In this document: positions 37,576 to 49,085 of the stretch, piece by piece
How the letters are laid out: each line of letters opens with the position of its first letter
How positions within the stretch are numbered: position 1 is the stretch's first letter
Assembly (NCBI GenBank): GCA_039720395.1
Contig: CM077833.1
Coordinates: 16,181,133-16,245,132 of the forward strand
DNA length: 64,000 bases
DNA from: Liquidambar formosana
Taxonomy: Eukaryota > Streptophyta > Magnoliopsida > Saxifragales > Altingiaceae
Direction: 5' to 3'
Translations under genes and position numbers: made by a program
Notes under the pieces: model-generated
Database searches by the model: none
Seen by the model: the letters and a program-made list of their open reading frames with translations, nothing else
What the model was told of the DNA's origin: nothing

Positions 37576-39025
37576 AAGGGGGATTTAACCATCAGTCCAC
37601 CAAATAACACTTATTTGGCAAATAGTCAACCAACTGTTTTTTTAACTTATTTAGTCCATTTAAGTCGTTACTAACCAAAATACCCTCACCTTCATTTCTT
37701 TTTCTCTTCTTCTCCACCTATCCAACAGCTATAAGAGAAGAAGATTACCTCTTTCTTGACTCAGAATTGATAGCAGCTCACCACTCGTCCAATAGAGACC
37801 CCAAATTGATTAAGTCGGATCCCGTGTTGAGCCAAACCCACAATAAATCCAGCCCCTGAAACCCATAAAGCCTAACTATTTTGATTGAAGACTAGATGAA
37901 AGATTTCCTGTGAAAAGCTTTACTCACCATTAAAGACAAAGCTGTAGAGTTTGGTATTTGAGTAAGGACGGACTGAGTCGTTTGGGTCTGTCCAACCTAG
38001 ATTGATAAAAGCGTAACAATGGAGGGGTTCTTACGCTTGACAGTATTGATGAAGGTAGAGAAGCTGGTTGCATATAAGGTAGAGATGGAGAGACGGTAGG
38101 TGGAATTGTCGACGAGGTTAAGATTTTTCGGTAAAGGGAAGAAGCAAAAGTTGCCGAGATTACACGACTCATTTCTGATCGTAAACGACGATTATTAAGG
38201 TTTGTGGGCTTCAATTCTCCAATCCTGTTGAAGTCCTTGTTCCAGCAAGATGGGGAGGAGAGACTAGATATCTCATTCATCAATTGCTGCTACTATTGCT
38301 GTTGTCTATGTTGGTTTTCCAACCTAAGCAATTCCAATTCCAAATCCCTAGCACTTAAAGCAATTTTCAGCCTGCTACCAGGGAGCTACAGCAAAGGTGT
38401 TGTGAGGTTAACCTTGTTCTACCACATGGTTCCACCCTTAGGCAATGAAGCGGTTGTAGAGGGCGACATGGGTGGTGTAGAACAAGTAGGCATTAACATC
38501 GATGATGAACTGAGAGTTAACAGACTCATTCCCATCTCATCCAATCCACTGGTTATAAAAGACTTGGTAAAGTAGTAAAATTTTACTACATCATTGTAAA
38601 ATTTACTTCGTAAAGTAGTAAAATTTTACTATTTCACTCTAAAATTTTACTACTTTGTAAAGTAGTAAAATTTTACAGTTTTAATTTTTTAATAATTACC
38701 TAATCAATATGGATCTTTTTTCGAAGATGCCGACGAGTAGGTTCCAAAAATATGATTTTTTTTTTAAAAAATGGATATGTATATTATAAGTTATAAGCTT
38801 TTAAAAATCATAATACTAAAAGGTTAAGTTAGTTACATAGGGTGCCCTTAATAACAAAAAAGGGAGTGCCCTTAATAATAATAAGGGTAAACCTGGTATT
38901 TTAAAAAAAAAGTGTGGCTAATTGATAAATAAGTTCAGTCTCCTTGATTAATTGACTTAGAAAAACTCTTACTTTATTAATTGCTAATATTTTACCAAAA
39001 AGTGGACTAATCACCAATTTCCCCT
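37576..39025. mobile_element. 1.45-kb non-autonomous TIR element
   Basis: The left end AGGGGGATTTAACCATCAGT and the inverse of the right end, AGGGGAAATTGGTGATTAGT, both continue CCAC. The flanks read ATAAAAAA on both sides, which is low-complexity and so weak as a target duplication. The interior includes CT-rich and G-rich parts of unknown origin and the palindrome array at 38566-38672. The superfamily is unresolved (hAT or Mutator-like). Confidence 0.5.
38566..38672. repeat. Array of GTAGTAAAATTTTACTAC palindromes
   Basis: AAAGTAGTAAAATTTTACTA or its parts recur about four times in 107 bp, with TAAAATTTTA as the core. The array can form several alternative hairpins or a cruciform. Confidence 0.8.
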
Positions 39026-39799
39026 ATAAAAAAAAAAGAATGTTGGTAAATTTATAAACCTAGTAAATTGAAAATAAGTATAATTAGTTTTGATTTCATA
39101 TTGTTTAATTAGTTTATCTTAAATGCTACTAATTTTATTTTATTTTTAATTGAAAATAGAACATAAATTTAGTTTTTTTTTTTTTTCTAATAACTAATTG
39201 TGAATTATTTTATTTAATATATATCATTATTTCATAAAATAAAATTATTTATTTATTTAAAAATTAGAACCTGTCTTATTCAGTTTTTAAAATTTTTGAA
39301 TAAGCTACTTGGCAGCCTCACATAATAATGAAGCCTTTTGCGCATGTGTTGCAAAATCTATAAATCTTGCGTTATGGAATCACTCCTTATCATCTTATTT
39401 TTGATGGGCTCACTGCATTATAATGTTTTTGTTTATAAATCTATAAATTTCACCGCATCATAATATCATCTAATTTTTTATGGACTCACACCTAAGACGT
39501 TTTTGTTTCGATTTGCTTCCATATCTGGGCCATTATCATGCGCACGAATCCTTACGTTAATTAATGTGTTCCCTCCTTTGCGTAAAAGTTTTTTATTAAC
39601 CCCCCCCCCCCCCCCCCCCCCCAACAATCGGTTCCTCCTGGATTTTCTTTTCAACACAGGCTCACGCATACGAGTTCTTCACCTTCATCGCTGGCCTGAA
39701 ACCTCGCCTGAATCTGACTCATCGGTCCGGGATAAGATCTCCCTCAGGTCATCGAGGAGATCGAAGGGGCCATAGGGAGAGAATTGTAGAAGGATTTAG
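39026..39799 (+). promoter_or_regulatory. Upstream region and 5' leader of the 216-aa gene
   Basis: AT-rich until about 39480, then mixed sequence with a C23 tract (39600-39622), then about 150 bp of leader-like sequence without an in-frame upstream start of the conserved protein. I could not fix the transcription start or a TATA box. Confidence 0.35.
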
Positions 39800-40883
39800 A
39801 TGGGGAAGAAGAGGAAGTCCGTTGAGACAAGCCTTGATGAGGTCGATCGAACGATGTATACAACCTTCTGTAGTGCTGCGAACTCGCTCTCGCAGCTCTA
39901 CACGCAGACCATGAACCAGCAAAAACTCTCCTTTCAAGCCGGAGAACGCCATGGCCTTGTACGCATTCTATCCATTCCAATATATGAATATATATGTACA
40001 ATTTTGAGTTTAATTGGATGCTTTTATATTGTTTGTAGGATAATTTTACTTTTGTTTGGTCAAGTGCTTTCCTTTTGATTGTTTTTTATTTTTTTATTTT
40101 TTATCTCATAGCGGTCTCTCAATTGTTTTGTAGATCAAAGTCTCGATTTTTCTTGTGTTGATTACATGGATCTTTTGATTTTGTGCTGTTGATTTGGTTG
40201 TTTGTTTATCGTCGCATTTACACTCGAAGGATTCTGTGTTAGGTTCTTCCTTTGATTACCGATTATTGTTGGGGTTTTTCTTTTAATGTTGGACTAATGC
40301 CCATTGATTTTGCGATTATTTTTTGGATTTTTCTTTTAATCTTGGACTAATGCCCAATAGAATTTGGGACTTGCTGGTGTAAGTATCCTGTCGCTTGGTA
40401 TAATCTTCAATGATAATGGTTACTTTGATGGAAGCAACCTCCATAAACAAGTCTTTCTTAGATTAAAATTCTGCTTATAATTATTACAAGCACAAGTTAA
40501 GACTTAAATACATGCAATGGACAACTACTCCTACAATTTAGCAACTACTACTACATATTCGATTGGTCACAACTCCTACAATTCAGCGACTTAAAATAAT
40601 TCTCTGAATTGTAATTACAACTGAGACACATCCACAGTTAGTCACATAACATTCCCTCCCCCTTCACACCACCTTTGTCCTCAAGGGTTAGAGCAGGAGC
40701 CTTGTCACATGACACCTTGTGGTACAACCTCTTCATCTTCCTTCTGGTAGGTGTCTTATCGAACCAGTTTCCATTCATGAGCAATAGCTATTGGACCTTA
40801 CACTCATGGCCAAGAGCAAACTTCTTATCACATTTATACCATAGACCCTCATCTCTCCTTTCTTTGGCTTCATTTGGAGTAGG

Positions 40884-40933
<50 letters not shown>

Positions 40934-43900
40934 CCGATACGGATTTGGAGTTGGCCTTTTAATGGGTAGAGGTGTTGTTTCATTGGATCCCAAGCTGCTA
41001 AATGGGTACAGCACTATGGGCACTTGTACATATAAAATTCTCACATTTTGAGGAGAAAACTACTCTCTTTCCCGTCCTAGGGACTTCTGGGAAGTGAAGC
41101 TACCTAAACCATTGGTATCTCTTCCTTTATTGTGTTATGTGTACTAATTATGTCTAAAAGGTTGCCCCATGGGGGTTGGGGTATAATTAGCCTTGATTAG
41201 ATAGAGAAATTTCAGAGTAAGTGGAATTCTTTTTGATACCTCCTCAACAGTCACTGTTAGAATAAGATGGAACAGTCATGGTATGGGAAGCATTGGATCC
41301 AGAGTGCTGTCATATATTTGGAACTTTTTTTTTTGTCTATTTGTTTGGGGAAGAGGGGGGGAGGGGGAATAAGAAATGAGAGTTTATTAAGAGTGGTTAT
41401 GGAGATTTCCTTATGAGAGGGCATTATTGTATGTTGTCATTAAAAGTAGATTGGGATTCAGAACTTTGGATAAGATTCTTAGGTTAGTTCTAGGGTTCCA
41501 GTTTGAAGTTCTTGGTAGTTCATTTCTAAAGGTTTGTCTCCCTTTTTGCCCCTTATTTTCTTGGTGATGGGTAATGGGGAAATGATTCGTTTCTGGCAAG
41601 ATGTTTGGAGAGGAGATTGGCCTTTTTCAATACATTTTCCTTGGTTGTATAATTTTTCTTGTGCACATGGGGTTTCCATTCACGGTATGGTTTAATCTTT
41701 TTCTCCTTCGCTGGGTTGGGACTAATTTTTATTTTTATAGAAATTTTAATGATAGGGAAGTATTGGAGTTATCTTCTCTTTTATCTCTTCTTGGAGATGT
41801 TGTTTTGAGACAGTCAATCCCAGATAAAAGATGTTGGCTTCCTCTATCTTCTGGCATTTTCTCCTGCAACCCTTTTTTGGAAGTTTTAATTGATGATCCT
41901 AATGTTCATTTTTTTCCTCGGATGATTTGGAAGTTGAGATTGCCTCTTAAAGTTCAGGTTTTTCTTGGACTGTTGCTCTTAGATTAATGCTAATGATCTG
42001 TTTTAGAAGATGAGACCTTTGTATGCTTCGTAACTTTGTTGCCTTACTGGTGTATCTTGTGCACGAGGGAAGCAGAAAGTACTGATGATCTTTTCTTGCA
42101 TTTCTCAGTTGCAAGGATTTTATGGCTCAATTTTTTTTAGATTGCTGGACTTTATTGGGTTTCCCCTGGCTCCTCTGTTGACATGTTTGTTGTTGATTTT
42201 GGAGGGTTTGGATTTAGTAAGATAGCTAATGCATTGTGGAAGTGTGTTGTTCTTGCCACTCTTTGGGTCATGTGGTTGGAGAGAAATGATAGAGTTCTTT
42301 AAGGTAAGGATGAGGATGTCTAGAATATTTGAGATAGGGTGAATTTTTTGGCTTGCTCCTGGGTTTCCATTTCCAAGGAGTCTGTTGGTATTCCTTTTTT
42401 CTTGTTGTTGTTGTTGTTGTTGTTGTGTGTTTGTGTGTACAGAACTACACTACTACTCCATCTTTCATTTTTCTGTTTTCTTCTTCTTCTTCTTCTTCTT
42501 CATCATCATCTCCTCCTCTTTTTTCCTCCCTGTGTGCATGTGGGTGTGTAGAGAACTAGAGATCAGTACAGGCATCATGTAAACTGGCTTCTTTTAGCAT
42601 TACTTATTTTAGAGATGTAGCTCACACTTAGTTCGTGCATTATTCAGGGTAATATTATGTATTTTTGGTGCTTTTAGCCATTCTGTTGGAACTTCCTTGT
42701 AGCAGCAGTAAGCAATAATGAATGAGAATTTCTTCTCTTATATTGCATGTCTCAGAATTTTTTTTTTTTACTTTGACCTGATTATTCACTGATCTGTTCT
42801 AATGTGTAAAGTCTTTTTGTTTGAGCTGTATCTTGGCATTTCATTAATGTTGCTTGATCATGTTGTTTTTCAGGAAAAACTTTATCAATGGATTTGGAGA
42901 CAGCAAGAGGGAGGATCAAGAGTGAGCACAGTTGATATACTCGCTTACATTCAGGTTTCAGTTCTCTTTGTTGACTATTTTCCTTGAATAATTCTTTAAT
43001 GATTTGTCACTCTTTTTGTGTGTTTGTGTATGTATATATATGGGTAAATTACAGAAAACTCCCTTGTATTGTACCCTAAGTTGCATAAACCCCCCTCTGC
43101 TACAAAACTAAACAAAAAACTTTCTATATGATACTCCGTGATTCAATTTGCCGCTTACTGTTTGAAAATTGACGGTAAAGAGTCATGTGCCTATCATGTG
43201 ATGGACTTAAAAGTTAAAATCCTTTAATGCCAAAATTACCCTTACGATGGTCAGCAAGCTCTATCTCTTCTCTCTTTCTCTCTATGGATATCAAATCCAC
43301 CAGCGATGACCATGTGTTGTTGGGTGAGAAAATATTGGGTTGGTTATTGGAAGCTGGAAGGTTTGGTGCTGGGCATTAGAGGGAAATATAAGTGTTCATT
43401 GATGAGAGGAATTTTTTTTTTTTATAGGATTTTCACTCCTTATGCTTGGAGTTACGATCAAATTCCTTTTGGGAGATCAGTGCTATTGGTTACGTACAAA
43501 AGTGGGAGGCAATTTTGGTGGTCATCCTTGAAGATAGAGAAGGTGTGGGGTGGTAAGTGTTTATAAAGATAAGTGTGGATGATGATAGTCTTGGTTAGAC
43601 CTTGTAATTAAGGGGCTATTTTTGGAGGGGTTAGGCTTCTACATAAAGTATTTTGTGAAGTGGCGAAGATAGGATCCTTACTGTTGAATGGGGGTTGTGA
43701 CGTGTGAGGTGAAGGATGGGGATGCAGGGTTGTGGTAGTTTCTTGCTCAGGGGAGAGTGAAGCAGAGGGAAAAATTCTTGAATGGTATTTGGTGGTAAGG
43801 TTTTATGGGGATGTTGGTTCGGTAGTTGATATTTTTTAAGGATCATACAATGTTTGGAGGGTCCTTTTTGGTGTGAAGTTGTCCAAACTCCACATGGCCT

Positions 43901-46900
43901 CTTTTTCTATTTCCTTTCAAAGGAGGAAGCTTAAATTTTGAGAATGGAAGATGGTTGAAAGGGAATACTTCTGGCGTGTTGAAGCAGTAGTGTGAGCGGT
44001 GGTGGAGATTGGAGGGCCTCGCTCTTCTGCTGTGGAGGTGGTTTGTATTGGACATTGTTGATGTGTGTGGAGGTTTCTTTGAGGTTGATTTTAACTGTAA
44101 TCATGGGTGTGAGGGTGAAATTGAGGAGGGTGGGTTGGGTTCTGTGGTTCATCAAGGTGGATGACATGTCATCATGCTTTAAAGTCTTATCTTGCCGAGG
44201 AGAGGGTGCTAGAGATTCAGTTGGTGACTGTAGTTGAGTAGAGGTTTTATGCACAGTCTGGCAGTGGGAATGTTGTTGATGGCAAGCGTGTGCACATGCA
44301 CAGAGGCTGGGGCGTGAGAGAAGCTTTAAAGTCACAGGTGTTGAATGTCAGCATGGGTATGGGTTCCCTACAAGATCAACATCGCAACGTGGTAGTGGAT
44401 TTGTAAGATCTGATTTTGGGTATATGGGTTGGCGCCCATAATAGAGTGGCAGGGGTTTTGAACTTGAAAAAAAAAGGGTATTTGAGGAAGGGATATCATG
44501 GCATGAATCTATTGGAGGCTAGAGAAGTGGTTCCTCTTTTACTAACTTTAGAAACATGGGCCTTAACCGTGTTAAGAGTCAGGAGGGTCTGGGCTTCAAG
44601 TGAGGGCTGGTTTGTGCAAAGCCAACAGAGAGTTTCGGTTGGGGTGAATGGGTATTGGGAAGAGGCCTCTGTTTCTTTTTTTTTTCTATTTTTTTTTAAA
44701 ATAATTCCAAAGGTCTTATTTGTCTTTCTAGTAGTATTAAAAGCATTTGAAGTGAGCATGGTGACAGTTCAAAAGGAAAAGATTAGTAGTGAAGGTAGCT
44801 CGCATGGTCTTGGGAAGGCAACATATGAGGGCCAATTGGTATGTGGGGTGGGGAAGTCAATTGAAGCTTTTGTTAGTTTGAGGGATGAGGTGCTTTTGTC
44901 CCCTCAATTTATGATGAGGGGTTGATACGCTTAAGGTGTCGATTAGGGGTTTGGTTTATCTTTTCACTTAGATTCGAGGAGCCTGCAAATGGTGGAGGTA
45001 TTGTCTAGGGAATCTATTAGTTGTTTTGATAAGCCATTGGGAGATTTGTCTTTATGGTTGAGGGATGAAGATGGAGTGCCAGAGAATCCTCTGATTTATA
45101 CTCCAATAAGTGTTATAAGGTTGGAAGATGAAGCTCAGTTGCTGGAGTTCTCTAGGATATTAATTCTTTTAAAGGGGAAGTTGGGGTTTTAGGGGGTCTA
45201 GAAGAGTTGTTTGAAAAGGAATGAGTGGTGGGGGAGGGGGGGAAGACTAAATCGGCATTTTAGGAAGGGGGTCAAGGAGGTAGGATAGGTGGATTGAATG
45301 CGAGGAATTGAATGGGGACAAAGCCCCGAGTTAAGATGCGGTGGTTATGGTGTTTTTCCAAATGTGTTGGCATGTAATCAAGAGGGATTTGATGAGTGCG
45401 TTGGAGGAGTTGGGTTGTTGGAAAAAGTTTTTCACCCTGGTTCCTTTTAAAGTGGCTTTCTTTAATTGGACCGCATAAATACTTGACACTTTTTATCATC
45501 TTATTAGGAGGAATTTTGTTTTGCTGAATTGGTGTATTATGTGTAAAGAAGCAGCTGATTTGGTGGATCTCTGTCTTCTTTACTGTAAAGTGGCTCATCA
45601 ATTGTTGGAGTTTTCCTTATCAAAAAAAAAAATTGTTGGAGTTTTGTTTTGATATTTTTGGTTTTGCATTGGGTTATGCCTCAAATCAGTTTATATGGTT
45701 GAAGGTTGGTGGTGTTGAAGTGGTAATAGATTTCCTTTGGAGATGATGCCTCGTGCCATATTTTGGACTCTTTGGAAGGAAAGGAATAGAAGAATTTTTT
45801 ATGGGGTCAAGGTTTTGGGGGAAAATTAAGGCAGAGAGTAGCTAGTTACCTTTTTGTGTGGAAAGGCCCAGATGCTAGTGGAAACCTGCTGCCTTTTCAT
45901 AGCTTTCGTGCTGTTTAAAGTTGTGATTTCTTACGTCTTTTTTTCTGTCTTCTTATGGTATACCTCGTACATAGATGGTTTTTTTTTTCCTTTTTATACT
46001 TCAGTAATACATGGTTCTTGCTTAATAAAAAGGAAAAAAAAGAAATTTCACACCAATCTAAACTTTAGCCTGTTTCTGGACTCTCTTTTTTGGGTTCAAA
46101 TGAGTTCATGATGGAAAATGTATGGAAACTGCAAGAATATACATTTAAACCCTAAATTTATAAGTTTTTGAGAAGTTTTCAGACATCAGATGGTAACATA
46201 TAGTCAAGATCTATATGATTATTTGAGGCATGAGGGTTATGTGCTTTAAAGACATTAATAGCATTGGTTAGGTAGATTTGTCCTATTTAGAAATGAGTGA
46301 CCATTATTATGTAGTCTCCCATTTTAGACCAAATAATGTGGCAGTGGGATCCAATCTGAGTTGTTCTTGTTGCAATCAGTGGTCAATATAATCTTCCAAC
46401 ATTCGCAAGGGGAAGTACACTGATACTGATCTTCAATTGATGGACTTTGGCCAGTTTCTGCAGAAATCTTGGGTTCTTCTGTGTCTTGTTTCCAGCCAGA
46501 TTTTTTTACCCAATTATCCATCTTTATTTTAGTTTGATTGATTCTGCTATCTTGCAAGACTTCTACATAGTTCAGGCCTATCTGTGTGGAAATATTAAGA
46601 TAAGTGTAAGGAAGATGTAATACATCCTGAGTGAAATTTTTTAAACTATTTTGGCTATAATTTATGTTTAAGAAATTTGAAATATGTAAAAAAATAAAAT
46701 AAAAATGTCAAATTCATTAATATTTGAGTCTTGATTTGAACTGTGAAGCTGGTAGCAATTTTGAGGAAAAGTTTTCATCTGTCCCCCCCCCCCCCCCCCC
46801 CCCCTTTCTTTTTGAATAGTTTTCATCTTATTCTTTGTATTTTATGCTGGATAAACTGATAAACTAATTATTTTCTCTTAAAAATATATTGAAGTTTGTG

Positions 46901-47461
46901 GTATCTTGGTCTGCATTTCTTTGGATGCCCCAAATTCTATCGCATATGTAAATATATTTTAGTGGATCCTTTTTTGCATTATGGATATGATTATTATATT
47001 TTATTATTTAGCTGTATTTGAAAATCTGAGGAGTTCTGATTGCCATGCAGAATGAACTGGACTATTGTGGAGAGGAGCCATCTATGTCCCCTAGAGCACC
47101 AGTTCAACATCAGTATTCGCAACCCACAGTGCACTACACAAATTCAGGCTTCCTGGTCTCTTCTGGCTCATCTGGCCCAACGACTGCTGGGCATGGGACT
47201 CGCTCTGAGCACTGTGACCATCAATCCAAGAATTTGGTCTTCTCAAATGCTTTGTCGAGTCCTGTTCGTCGGAGCCTTCAGAACTATCACCTTGATCAGG
47301 GAAGTTACTGCCCTAACAGTGGCCCACCTTCAGGAAATGGGACCCGGAACAATGAATCTAACTTTCTTACTCACCAGAACAGGGATTCTAATCCTCTCAA
47401 CTCCAATGATTCCTCCATGGACATGCATTCTGATAGTCCAGGTCATGACTCTACTTATTGA
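39800..47461 (+). CDS. Plant-conserved 216-aa protein of unknown function
   Basis: Three exons, 39800-39958, 42874-42954 and 47051-47461, each a whole number of codons (53, 27 and 136 plus stop) with GT-AG introns of 2.9 and 4.1 kb. The protein starts MGKKRKSVETSLDEVDRTMY, which includes a short basic stretch that could be a nuclear signal. It continues SAANSLSQLYTQTMNQQKLS, LYQWIWRQQEGGSRVSTVDI and IQNELDYCGEE. The C-terminal half is rich in Ser, Asn, Gly and Pro and is probably disordered. I recognise the N-terminal block as conserved in plants, where automatic annotation often labels it holocarboxylase synthetase-like. I see no biotin-ligase domain, so I do not adopt that name. The repeats within its introns are non-coding passengers. 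Function is unknown. Confidence 0.85.
40430..40885 (-). mobile_element. Ty3-gypsy remnant in intron 1
   Basis: The reverse strand reads EAKERRDEGLWYKCDKKFAL then GHEC, the gag zinc-knuckle region of gypsy elements with one Cys replaced by Trp. Soon after comes LTLEDKGG and a purine tract (GGGGGAGGGAATG) like that before a 3' LTR. Protease, RT and integrase are absent, so a large internal deletion is implied. It lies antisense to the host gene. Confidence 0.6.
40872..40955. repeat. T48 tract between near-identical direct repeats
   Basis: A run of 48 T (40886-40933) lies between ATTTGGAGTAGGC (40872-40884) and ATTTGGAGTTGGC (40943-40955), one mismatch. This is the same layout as the A36 tract at 26795-26865. 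Confidence 0.65.
41040..42330 (+). mobile_element. LINE ORF2 3' region in intron 1
   Basis: Shifting frames read MGNGEMIRFWQDVWRGD, then SLLGDV and FFPRMIWKLRLPLKVQVFLG, the G-G--I-FW-D-W and IWK---PLKV--F motifs that open the zf-RVT region of plant LINEs. WVMWLERND-like sequence follows near 42270. Many stops; a dead copy in the sense direction of the host gene. Confidence 0.65.
42402..42512. repeat. (TTG)n and (TTC)n microsatellites
   Basis: A TTG run at 42402-42425 and a TTC run at 42479-42503 in intron 1. Confidence 0.8.
43290..45850 (+). mobile_element. Internally deleted LINE in intron 2
   Basis: At 45400-45850 broken frames read VPFKVAFFNWTA, NWCIMCKEAADLVDLCLLYC and FWTLWKERNRRIFYG, the C-terminal zinc-binding region and tail of plant LINE ORF2. 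From about 43290 to 44930 the sequence has the size and style of a LINE ORF1 (basic, Trp/Gly-rich pieces), but I saw no diagnostic zinc knuckle, so that half is tentative. The endonuclease and RT core are missing between them. Confidence 0.5.
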
Positions 47462-47930
47462 GAATGTTGAAATAACATGTTAATCACAAACTGCTTTCTG
47501 TGTGCTGGTCAAAAAGTATTGGAAAAGCTTTTGCAATTCCATTGTTATATCATTTACTGCAGTTCCCATAAGGAAAGATAGAGCAACATAGAATGGTTAC
47601 TTCATAAAAGAATAAACACATGATGCTGTTGACTTATTAAAGTGTTTGAAGTAGACAGAGTAGCAGGGTGCTCACAGGGCAGAATGCAATATGATGAGCA
47701 CCAGAACTATCACATGAACCTTTGTCTTGTTGATTTGATTAGTTGGTTTTGGGTCATGTCTTGTGTAAAGTGCTTTTTTCAGTTAGGTTCTGAAACATCT
47801 GAATTGGTTTGTTGTTACAATTATTTAATAGTCATGTTTGTTATTGTGTAAGGAATATCTCTGTAAATATGTAATTCTGTATGTGTGCTCTATATATATG
47901 GTGTAATACAGTTCTGGTTAGTATTTACAA
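47462..47930 (+). other. Probable 3' UTR of the 216-aa gene
   Basis: An AATAAA lies at 47611-47616, 150 bases after the stop codon. A second possible end lies near 47900. No other gene seen down to 48780. Confidence 0.45.
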
Positions 47931-48779
47931 CATAGCACTTCACACCCAAAGAAGGAAGAAAGAAATGAGGGCTAGTAATGTTGAGGACCCAATTCTGGAC
48001 TTTGAATTTTTAATGCTTCAATTGGCAAGTTTTGCTTAAGCAAAGCACCATTTGTGGGCAGGAATCCGAAAAGAAGAAATCCAGAATCCAGATATTAAAA
48101 TAGCAAGTTTTTAAAGCTGGCATTTCCTATTCCTCTGCTGTTGTATTGGATTTGGATGATTGAGACAAATTTATTTGAAGTCTTTTATGCAGTATTGTCT
48201 GTGGGGTCATCTTGATTTTGTGAGTAGAGGCATAAAAATGCTCGCAAGTTAAGCCTGGAGAACATTGTGGGGTAACTGAAATTTTTTCTCACGAATATGT
48301 TTTTGCTTCCTTACATTAATGCTCCTTAATACTTGTAAAGGTGATTTAATCCATATGGGGCTTATATTATCACTGTGATACGCTATATGATAGTTTTGAA
48401 AACTGGGTGAGGTTGAATCCACTCTCTAAATGTTAATTGATTTTTAAACAAACTACCTCAAGAGTTAGTTAGAAACAAAACTGCGATGATGCATTGTTTT
48501 CTGCACTGAGTTGAACATATTTACAGGAAAAAAGCACTTTACCAAACAGTAGTGAAATCAAAATGCTGGCCAAGCTTTTATGTTTCCCAAGCAGTCCTTT
48601 AGGGATATGCATTCGGAAGATGTGATTGTTATTATGCTCAAAGTTGGTTCACGATCAATAGTTTTATTTTAGTCTCTCTGATGGTCCTTGTGATCTTGTC
48701 GCATTGCTTCATATTATGAATTTATGATGCATCATTAGTCCCCTTTGTTTTGTGACAAGTAATAGTTCTATTGCTGTTA

Positions 48780-48913
48780 GGGCACGTTTGTTTGACTAGA
48801 ATCGAGGGGAATCAAAATGGAATGAGTTTTTAATAGTGACTGGCCGTGCTCGCCATTGAAATCTCATTCCATCTCATTCCGATTTTCCTGATTCCGTCCA
48901 AACAAACAAACCA
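48780..48913. mobile_element. Tourist-like MITE with TTA duplication
   Basis: The left end GGGCACGTTTGTTTGAC and right end CCAAACAAACAAACCA are inverted. TTA flanks it at 48777-48779 and 48914-48916, as for PIF/Harbinger elements. 134 bp. Confidence 0.65.
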
Positions 48914-49085
48914 TTATGGTACTAATAATCTATTGTGCAAGACGTAAGTGCACCGAGGGTGGATTAATTAATTTCATCAAGCAGAGCATGTATTACTTCC
49001 AAAATCTTGCTTGATTGAAAGTTTATGCTACAGCTATTTATTAATCAATAGCCCATGAACTTTAATGAGATAGAAATTTATGCTC

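Noticed and set aside
38204..38575. 123-codon plus-strand frame and a 117-codon minus-strand frame over the same bases
   Set aside because: Inside a TIR element, no family recognised, no splice partner. Could be a captured fragment, but I cannot support it.
47040..47483. 147-codon frame overlapping exon 3 of the 216-aa gene
   Set aside because: Off-frame shadow of the real exon, which joins in phase to exons 1 and 2.
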